Made by a program: the position numbers and the translations under genes. 6,740 bases of DNA, from contig JAFABC010000131.1 of assembly GCA_023426275.1 (NCBI GenBank), forward strand, positions 1 to 6,740, given 5' to 3'. Shown in pieces: positions 1 to 4,666 of this stretch (position 1 is its first letter; every line of letters begins with the position of its first letter). Source of the stretch: Pseudomonadota bacterium. Lineage in GTDB: Bacteria > Desulfobacterota > Desulfovibrionia > Desulfovibrionales > Desulfovibrionaceae. The notes below the pieces were generated by a model that was not told the DNA's origin, made no database searches, and saw nothing but the letters and a program-made list of their open reading frames with translations.

Positions 1-6
1 GGGCAG

Positions 7-28
7 TGCCCCTCCCGGCCGCCGGAGG
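7..28 (-). repeat. GC-rich intergenic hairpin repeat, copy 1 (terminator candidate)
   Basis: On the minus strand, CCTCCGGCGGCCGGGAGGGG begins 20 bp after the stop of the small membrane protein gene. It can fold through CCTCCGG/CCGGGAGG and may pair further with sequence beyond the left edge. The plus-strand copy at 9-28 matches 3489-3508 at 19 of 20 bases, and 7-25 is an exact inverted match to 6578-6596. Its position just 3' of a gene suggests a transcript end, but no T-tract follows in the window. Confidence 0.5.
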
Positions 29-48
29 CATCTTCGCTTCTTCTCTTC

Positions 49-216
49 CTAGTATGCTTTGAACAGCGCGGCGTAGATCACGTAGATCCAGCCCAGGATG
101 CCGTGGAAGATGGCCCAGAGGATGGACTTGTTGAGGGTGAAGGACACGGCCATGGCCAGGGACGAGCCGAAGCCGACGCCGTATTTGACGACGGTCTGGT
201 TCATGTAGACGGGCAT
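49..216 (-). CDS. Small hydrophobic membrane protein, 55 aa, unknown function
   Basis: I do not recognise a named family, and no enzymatic motif is visible. The 55-residue product has a short polar start (MPVYMNQT) and a hydrophobic stretch at about residues 12-28. The polar NKS at 29-31 precedes a second strongly hydrophobic, aromatic segment at about 32-52 (ILWAIFHGILGWIYVIY), so it is probably an inner-membrane protein with one or two spans. The ATG at 216-214 is chosen because AAGGAG (231-226) lies 9 nt upstream. The frame is open further upstream, but that extension is polar and unlike the rest. The pattern N-K-S-I-L-W-A-I-x-H-G reminds me of short membrane proteins seen in other bacteria, from memory and unverified. 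It is transcribed away from the DUF1800/DUF1501 operon, so it is probably a separate unit. A GC-rich hairpin repeat lies just past its stop. Confidence 0.75.
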   Translation of the reverse strand: MPVYMNQTVVKYGVGFGSSLAMAVSFTLNKSILWAIFHGILGWIYVIYAALFKAY

Positions 217-243
217 CGTGTGGTTCTCCTTGTGTTTGTCGGC

Positions 244-272
244 ATTGTTAACCGATTTCGCCGGGATGTGCA
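244..272 (-). promoter_or_regulatory. Possible promoter of the small membrane protein gene
   Basis: On the minus strand, TGCACA (272-267) and AACAAT (249-244) are separated by 17 nt. Each matches the sigma-70 -35 or -10 consensus at 4 of 6 positions. Transcription would start near 237 and give a leader of about 20 nt carrying the AAGGAG ribosome binding site. It is a weak match found by eye in a short divergent region. Confidence 0.25.
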
Positions 273-279
273 CGTCCAA

Positions 280-308
280 TTGACATTTGCCCAGGCCCCG
301 CGCACATT
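280..308 (+). promoter_or_regulatory. Possible promoter of the DUF1800-DUF1501 operon
   Basis: A perfect -35 hexamer TTGACA (280-285) is followed after 17 nt by the weak -10-like CACATT (303-308; 3 of 6, keeping A2 and T6). A start about 7 nt downstream would fall at or next to the A of the ATG at 315. The transcript would then have almost no leader, which agrees with the lack of a ribosome binding site there. Confidence 0.3.
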
Positions 309-314
309 CGGGAC

Positions 315-1832
315 ATGGCCGCCCTGCCGCCAATACGCTCTTCCCGCGTGTTTCGCCTGCTTGGCGGCCGTGTCGGCCGACCGGCGCTCGCGGCGTCTCC
401 CGGCGGGGGGCAAGCGGCCCGGGCCGGGGCGGCGCCCGCCATCGACGCCCGGGTGGTCCAGGCCGTTTCCCGGCTGACCTACGGCCCCGCGCCCGGCGAT
501 CTGGCCCGGGTCGCGGCCATGGGCGTTTCCGCCTTCATCGACGAGCAGCTTTCCCCCGAGACCCTGTCCGAACCGCCGGCTTTGGCCGAGGCGCTCGACG
601 CCCTGCCGACCGTGTCCATGAGCACGGTGCGGCTTTTTCGCGAGTACGGCCCGGCGGCCACGGAAGACGGGGCCGCGCCGGGGCCCGACGCCATGCGTCA
701 GGTGTTCGACCGGGCCGAGGTGGTCGCCCTGGAGGCGGCCCGGGCGCGGCTTAGCCGGGCCATCTTGTCGCCGCGCCAGTTGCAGGAGCTCATGGTCGCC
801 TTCTGGTGCGAGCATTTCAGCCTGGGCGCGCAAAAGGGGCTGTCCCACCTGTGGGTGGGCGCGTTCGAGCGCGAGGCCGTCCGGCCCCATGCCATGGGCC
901 GGTTTGCCGATCTGCTCATGGCCACGGCCACCCATCCGGCCATGCTCATTGCCCGGGGCAACTGGAAAAACGTGGTCCACCGGCAGGGCGACGGCCCGGC
1001 TAAGGACGATCTGGACCCGACCTACGCCGCTATTTTGCTGGCCCATCAGACCCTTGGCCCGCACGGGCCGCAGACGCCGGACGACGCCACGGCCCTGGCC
1101 CGCATCCTGACGGGCTGGCGCGTGGGCGCGGCCCGGGGCGGGGCCGACAACGGTGGGTTCTATTTCGACGTGGACCTGCACGATCCCTCGGACAAGGTGC
1201 TGCTCGGCCAGTCGATCCGGGGCACGGGGCTGTCCGAAGGCGCGGCCGCCCTGCGGCTTCTGGCCGGGCATCCGGCCACGGCCAAACACATCAGCCGCAA
1301 GCTGGCCGTGTATTTTCTGGCCGACAATCCGCCCGACGCGCTGGTGGACAGTCTGGCCGAGGCGTTCATCCGGACCGAGGGCGACATCCGGCAGGTGTTG
1401 CGGGCGCTGTTCGCCAGCCCGGATTTTTTCGAGGCCGCGTACCGGGGCAACCGCTTCAAGTCGCCCCTGCGGCAGGTGGTTTCGGCCGTGCGGGCCGCCG
1501 GGGGCGGGGCCCGGGACACCACGGCCCTGGCCGGGGTGCTGGCCCGGCTGGGGCAGCCGTTTTTCGCGGCCGAGGGCCCCGAGGGCTATCCCGTCAGCGC
1601 CAAGGCCTGGCTGTTGCCCGAGGCGGTGCTGGCGCGGGTGGTCTTTGCCGGGGATCTGTCCGCCGGACACATTCCGGGCCTGGGCCTGCGGGCCGGGAAG
1701 ATGTCCCGGGAGATGCTCATCGAGACCCTGGGGCCGGCGTTGTCCGAGGCCACGCGCAAGGCGGCGCGCAAAGCGCCCGCCCATGTGGGCGCGGCCGTGG
1801 TTTTGGCGTCGCCCGACGCCATGCGGTATTGA
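315..1832 (+). CDS. DUF1800 family protein
   Basis: The function is unknown; family members are usually encoded beside DUF1501 proteins, as here. The 505-residue length is normal. Family-like segments in order: RLTYGPAPGDL (53-63), RQLQELMVAFWCEHF (154-168), a long helix at about 179-212 with EREAVRPHAMGRFADLLMAT, ARILTGWR (262-269), HPATAKHISRKL (319-330), FLADNPPDALV (334-344), TEGDIRQVLRALFASPDFF (354-372) and FKSPLRQVV (381-389). The usual NENYARELLELHTLG segment is replaced by DLDPTYAAILLAHQTLG (232-248). The ATG at 315 is the earliest start after an in-frame stop at 249-251, but it has no ribosome binding site; GTG at 348 is an alternative, also without one. Residues 1-40 are basic and Ala/Gly-rich, with no clear signal peptide or twin-arginine motif. 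The stop is 22 nt before the DUF1501 gene, so the two are probably co-transcribed. Confidence 0.88.
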   Translation: MAALPPIRSSRVFRLLGGRVGRPALAASPGGGQAARAGAAPAIDARVVQAVSRLTYGPAPGDLARVAAMGVSAFIDEQLSPETLSEPPALAEALDALPTVSMSTVRLFREYGPAATEDGAAPGPDAMRQVFDRAEVVALEAARARLSRAILSPRQLQELMVAFWCEHFSLGAQKGLSHLWVGAFEREAVRPHAMGRFADLLMATATHPAMLIARGNWKNVVHRQGDGPAKDDLDPTYAAILLAHQTLGPHGPQTPDDATALARILTGWRVGAARGGADNGGFYFDVDLHDPSDKVLLGQSIRGTGLSEGAAALRLLAGHPATAKHISRKLAVYFLADNPPDALVDSLAEAFIRTEGDIRQVLRALFASPDFFEAAYRGNRFKSPLRQVVSAVRAAGGGARDTTALAGVLARLGQPFFAAEGPEGYPVSAKAWLLPEAVLARVVFAGDLSAGHIPGLGLRAGKMSREMLIETLGPALSEATRKAARKAPAHVGAAVVLASPDAMRY

Positions 1833-1854
1833 GGACGGAAGAGGGGAAGACGGG

Positions 1855-3111
1855 ATGCGACGACGCGAGGCGTTGCGCCTTTTGGCCGCATTGGGGCTGG
1901 TGGGGCTGGCGGGGCTGGCGGGGCCGGGAGAGGCCCTGGGGCGCGGCCGTTCCCGCCGGCACGAGCGCGGCGGCGCGACCCGGCCGCCCTGGCGCGTCGG
2001 CAAGCAGCTTGTGGTGGTTTTTTTGCAGGGCGGTCCCGACGGCCTGTCCGTGGCCGCTCCCGTCAGCGATCCCCTCTACCATGCCCTGCGCCCGACCACG
2101 TCATTGTCGCCGGACTGCGGCGGGCTGGAGCTTGGCCGGGGCTTTCTGCTCCATCCGGCCATGGCCGCCCTGGGGGGGCTGCACAGGAAAGGCCAGCTGG
2201 CCGTGGTGCCGGCCTGCGCCATGCCGGGCGTGGGCGAACAGCACGGCCCGGCCCAGGAGGCCTTTGCCCGGGGCGCGCCGTCCTCCGAAAAAAATGTCCG
2301 GGGGGGCTGGTTGGGCCGTTTGTCCCTGGCCCTTGGCGGCTGGCGCGGCCAGATGCTGGTGGCCGGCCGCTCGACCATTTTTTCCGGCGCGCCGCATTAT
2401 TCCCTGGTTTCCGCGCGGCGGGGGGCGTCGCTGCCCGGCCTGCCGGTGGAGGATCAGGCCCTCTACGACGCCGTGGAACGCCTGTATGCCGGCAAGGATG
2501 CGCTGGACAAGGCTTTTGCCAGCGGGCGCAAGGCCCGCCGGGCGGCCCTGGCCAGGCTGCTGGCCGAGTCGCGTCGGGCCGCTTCGGGCGCCATTTCCGC
2601 CCCGGCCTTCCCGGATTTCGCCCTGCGCTTCGGCCGGCAACTGGCCAAACGGCGCGACGTGGCCCTGGCCTTTCTCGCCGTGGGCGGCTTCGACACCCAT
2701 TCCGGCCAGGGCGGGGCGACCGGCTATCTGGCCGACCGGCTGCGCGAGACGGCCGTGGGCCTCAGCCGGCTGGCCACGGGGCTCGACCGCTTCTGGGACG
2801 ACACGGTCATCGTGGCCCTGGGGGAATTCGGCCGGGGGGCGCGGGAAAACGGGTTTGGCGGCACGGACAACGGCCAGGGCGGGGTGATGCTCGTCATGGG
2901 CGGGCCGGTTGCCGGCGGGCTGCGCGGCGACTGGCCGGGACTGGCCGGCCACCGGCTGGCCGGCGGGCGCGACGTGGCCGTGGCCACGGACTGGCGCGAC
3001 GTGGCGGCCGGGATTTGCACCCGCCATCTGGGGCTGCCCGAAAAGGGGCTGGCCGAGGTGTTTCCCGGGTTCCGGCCCGGCAAGGGCGTGCCGGACATTC
3101 TGGCCGGGTGA
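1855..3111 (+). CDS. DUF1501 family protein with twin-arginine signal
   Basis: DUF1501 proteins are related in fold to the alkaline phosphatase/sulfatase superfamily and are usually exported; their substrate is not known. This copy has 418 residues. It begins MRRREALRLL and continues into a hydrophobic core (about 8-22), which fits a twin-arginine signal, with possible cleavage near ALG (27-29). Family landmarks: VVVFLQGGPDGLS (53-65), EQHGPAQEAF (128-137), VGGFDTHSGQGG (276-287), DDTVIVALGEFGR (315-327), NGFGGTDNGQGGVMLVMGG (332-350), GDWPGL (358-363), GRDVAVATDWRDV (371-383), RHLGL (390-394) and VFPGF (402-406). The GTDNGQGG segment departs from the GTDHG-type motif I expect. The ATG at 1855 is chosen for the GAGGGGA purine tract at about 1841-1847 and because the signal peptide starts there; the open frame upstream only overlaps the DUF1800 gene. 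A hairpin begins 2 nt after the stop. Confidence 0.9.
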   Translation: MRRREALRLLAALGLVGLAGLAGPGEALGRGRSRRHERGGATRPPWRVGKQLVVVFLQGGPDGLSVAAPVSDPLYHALRPTTSLSPDCGGLELGRGFLLHPAMAALGGLHRKGQLAVVPACAMPGVGEQHGPAQEAFARGAPSSEKNVRGGWLGRLSLALGGWRGQMLVAGRSTIFSGAPHYSLVSARRGASLPGLPVEDQALYDAVERLYAGKDALDKAFASGRKARRAALARLLAESRRAASGAISAPAFPDFALRFGRQLAKRRDVALAFLAVGGFDTHSGQGGATGYLADRLRETAVGLSRLATGLDRFWDDTVIVALGEFGRGARENGFGGTDNGQGGVMLVMGGPVAGGLRGDWPGLAGHRLAGGRDVAVATDWRDVAAGICTRHLGLPEKGLAEVFPGFRPGKGVPDILAG

Positions 3112-3113
3112 GG

Positions 3114-3134
3114 GGCGTCGGTCGCACCGACGCC
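3114..3134 (+). terminator. Perfect hairpin after the DUF1501 gene
   Basis: A perfect 9-bp stem (GGCGTCGGT / ACCGACGCC) closes a CGC loop, starting 2 nt after the DUF1501 stop codon. There is no adjacent T-tract; the first T-run is at 3170-3175. It may protect the mRNA 3' end or act in Rho-dependent termination rather than as a classic intrinsic terminator. Confidence 0.5.
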
Positions 3135-3471
3135 GGGAAGGGGCGCGACGAGAGCGGATCGCCAAAGTCTTTTTTCAGGTTTGGGGTCCGTTTGGAGGCC
3201 GGCGGGTTCGCGTCCGCCGTGAGGCTTCAGGCGATGGTTCCCGGCGATGCGTGGTTGGCGTCGCGCAGCGGCCGGGCGTCTCGCCGCGTCCCTTCCCGGC
3301 GTCGCGGACGGCGGGAAAACTTGTCCAAGGCCTTATGCGCTTTTTTTCACAAAACAAGCGCCCTGGCAAGACGCCCCCGCTGACGCAACTCCCTCATATC
3401 GTTGGCCGGCTGAAAAAAGTTGCGCCCGGTTCTCCCTGACCGTGCCCCAGCGCCCTCCCTTTCGGGAGCGG

Positions 3472-3498
3472 CCGGGAAGGGGCGCATCCCCCTCCCGG
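3472..3498 (-). terminator. Hairpin downstream of the cupin gene
   Basis: On the minus strand, CCGGGAGGGG, a 6-nt loop and CCCCTTCCCGG form a stem with one bulged A, starting 27 bp past the cupin stop. Immediately beyond, 3468-3455 reads CTCCC-GAAA-GGGAG, a 5-bp stem with a GNRA-type tetraloop. A minus-strand T-run lies at 3419-3414. Together these probably end the hcp operon transcript. Confidence 0.5.
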
Positions 3499-3508
3499 AC
3501 GCCGGAGG
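3489..3508. repeat. GC-rich intergenic hairpin repeat, copy 2
   Basis: CCCCTCCCGGACGCCGGAGG matches 9-28 at 19 of 20 bases. Both copies lie 16-20 bp past the stop codon of a minus-strand gene and in the same orientation to it, which suggests a recurring 3'-end element. Here it overlaps the arms of the two opposing terminator hairpins. Confidence 0.6.
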
Positions 3509-3516
3509 TCTTTTTT
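3491..3516 (+). terminator. Plus-strand intrinsic terminator
   Basis: CCTCCCGG-ACG-CCGGAGG folds as a 7-bp stem with one bulged C and a 3-nt loop. It is followed by TCTTTTTT (T-run 3511-3516), the standard arrangement for plus-strand intrinsic termination. It would stop read-through from the DUF1500-type operon side (the DUF1800-DUF1501 genes) from running antisense into the cupin gene. Confidence 0.6.
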
Positions 3517-3524
3517 CCTTTCAT

Positions 3525-3842
3525 CTAGATGGGCGGGGCGATGGTGACGAGCACCCGCATGTCCGTGGTGGCGCTGATGCCGTGGGGCGTGGCGATGGGG
3601 CAGGTCAGCACGTCGCCGGCCTTGGCCGGCAGCGTCTTGCCGCCTTCGCTTAAAAACGCGCCTTCGCCTTCCAGGACCACGATGGACAGTTCGCCGTCCA
3701 CGTCGTGGGAATGCACGGGCAGGGTCTGGCCGGCCTTGAAGTTGAAATTGATGATGCGGAAATTGGCCGAGTCGTGGACCCAGAGCATCCCGTAGCCGGT
3801 GTCCTTGAACGGACCTTCCTCAAAGATATTGATGCAGTTCAT
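3525..3842 (-). CDS. Small cupin-domain protein of the hcp operon
   Basis: This is a single-domain cupin of 105 residues, a typical length for a stand-alone metal-binding beta-barrel; its substrate cannot be read from sequence. Cupin motif 1 is G38-x5-H44-x-H46-x4-E51, continuing to G59. Motif 2 is G76-x5-P82 with H87. The probable metal ligands are therefore H44, H46, E51 and H87, a complete set, so it can bind a metal such as Fe, Mn or Ni. There is no signal peptide or membrane segment, so it is probably cytoplasmic. The ATG at 3842-3840 has AAGGAG (3855-3850) 7 nt upstream, and only 15 nt separate it from the stop of the iron-sulfur protein gene, so it is almost certainly co-transcribed with hcp. 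A role as sensor, small-molecule binder or dioxygenase in nitrosative or oxidative stress is inference only. Confidence 0.88.
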   Translation of the reverse strand: MNCINIFEEGPFKDTGYGMLWVHDSANFRIINFNFKAGQTLPVHSHDVDGELSIVVLEGEGAFLSEGGKTLPAKAGDVLTCPIATPHGISATTDMRVLVTIAPPI

Positions 3843-3857
3843 GTGTGTGCTCCTTGG

Positions 3858-4613
3858 TCAGGCGGGAAAGGGGCGGGGTGTTTCCGTGGCCACGGCCGGT
3901 CCCATGGACACGATTTCGCCGCGCCGGCCGACCACGACCCGGGTCACGGGCGTGTCGCGGCCCGAGGCGGCCACGGCCTGCAGGGCGATGCGCGTCATGC
4001 CCGCGCAGCACGGCACTTCCATTTGCAGCACCGTGATGTCCTCGATGGCGTTGGCGGCAAGGATGGCGGCCAGCTTGTCCACGTAGGCGGGCACGTCGTC
4101 GAACTTGGGGCAGCCGAGCAGGGCCACCCGGCCGGGCAGAAAGGCGGAGTGGAAGGCCGGAAAGGCCGGTGGCACGCAGTCCGAGGTCAAAAGCAGCTTG
4201 GCCTTTTGCAAAAAGGGCGCGTTCGGCGGCACCAGCCGCAGCTTGATGGGCCAGGACGACAGGGCCGAGCCGCCCCCTCCGGCCGGTTGGGCCGTGGGGA
4301 TGTTGGCCTGCTGGCAGGGCGTCAGTTGCTCGACCGCGGCCGAGGGGCAGCCGCCCGTCCGGCCGGCGGGCTTTTGGGCGGACAGGCGTTCTTCCACGGC
4401 CTGTTCGTCGAAAGCCGGGGCGTCGCGCTCGATGATCCGCAGGGCGCCGGTGGGGCAGTGGCCGATGCAGGCCCCCAGCCCGTCGCAGAAATGGTCGGCC
4501 ACGATTCTGGCCTTGCCGTCGATGATTTCCAACGCCCCTTCGGCGCAGCCGGTCACGCATTGGCCGCAGCCGTTGCACAGGGCTTCGTCGATTTCGATGA
4601 TCTTGCGCTTCAT
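3858..4613 (-). CDS. frdX: Hcp-associated iron-sulfur protein (FrdX-type)
   Basis: This ferredoxin-like protein of 251 residues is the usual neighbour of hcp in anaerobes and is the likely electron donor to Hcp (inferred from context). Residues 1-65 are a two-cluster ferredoxin domain. Motif 1 is complete: C13, C16, C19, C23. Motif 2 (FCDGLGACIGHCP) has C43, C49 and C53, with L46 where the second cysteine is expected, so cluster II has at most three standard ligands. The C-terminal half (about 110-240) has no domain I can name, but carries SDCVPPAF (C136), LGCPKFDD (C158) and MEVPCCAG (C192, C193); C89 and C100 lie in the linker. The paired cysteines suggest another metal or redox site. The ATG at 4613-4611 has AAGGA (4625-4621) 7 nt upstream and starts the conserved ferredoxin fold; the open frame upstream overlaps hcp and is a shadow. 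It starts 53 nt after the hcp stop. The symbol follows usage for HcpR-regulated hcp-frdX pairs. Confidence 0.88.
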   Translation of the reverse strand: MKRKIIEIDEALCNGCGQCVTGCAEGALEIIDGKARIVADHFCDGLGACIGHCPTGALRIIERDAPAFDEQAVEERLSAQKPAGRTGGCPSAAVEQLTPCQQANIPTAQPAGGGGSALSSWPIKLRLVPPNAPFLQKAKLLLTSDCVPPAFPAFHSAFLPGRVALLGCPKFDDVPAYVDKLAAILAANAIEDITVLQMEVPCCAGMTRIALQAVAASGRDTPVTRVVVGRRGEIVSMGPAVATETPRPFPA

Positions 4614-4625
4614 GAAAGATTCCTT

Positions 4626-4655
4626 ACGGGCGGCCGGCCCCTGCCGGCCGCCCGT
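4626..4655 (-). promoter_or_regulatory. Perfect 12-bp hairpin between hcp and frdX
   Basis: ACGGGCGGCCGG and CCGGCCGCCCGT form a perfect 12-bp, nearly all-GC stem around a 6-nt loop. On the transcribed (minus) strand the stem ends directly against the frdX ribosome binding site AAGGA (4625-4621). No T-tract follows, so it is not a standard terminator. It could stabilise the 3' end of hcp mRNA, mark a processing site, or limit frdX translation. Confidence 0.7.
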
Positions 4656-4666
4656 GCTGTCGGGGA

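Larger units (their letters stand above)
3112..3524. other. Convergent intergenic region, no convincing gene
   Basis: This 413-bp stretch lies between the converging ends of the DUF1501 gene and the cupin gene. It contains the hairpin just after DUF1501, T-runs at 3170-3175 and 3341-3347, and an imperfect A+T-richer hairpin (3337-3361: GCGC and T-run, CAC loop, AAAACAAGCGC). It also has an A-run at 3414-3419 and a cluster of GC-rich hairpins at 3455-3508. Open frames crossing it have no family-like sequence. A 34-codon frame from the ATG at 3335 to 3439 is basic and uses codons unlike the flanking genes, so I do not call it a gene. Confidence 0.7.

Noticed and set aside
201..2003. A 600-codon minus-strand open frame antisense to the DUF1800 gene
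   Set aside because: The product is Arg/Gly/Pro/His-rich low-complexity sequence opposite a gene with clear family motifs; a codon-bias shadow.
2101..3165. A 354-codon minus-strand open frame antisense to the DUF1501 gene
   Set aside because: Same composition artefact; the opposite strand has the twin-arginine signal and DUF1501 motifs.
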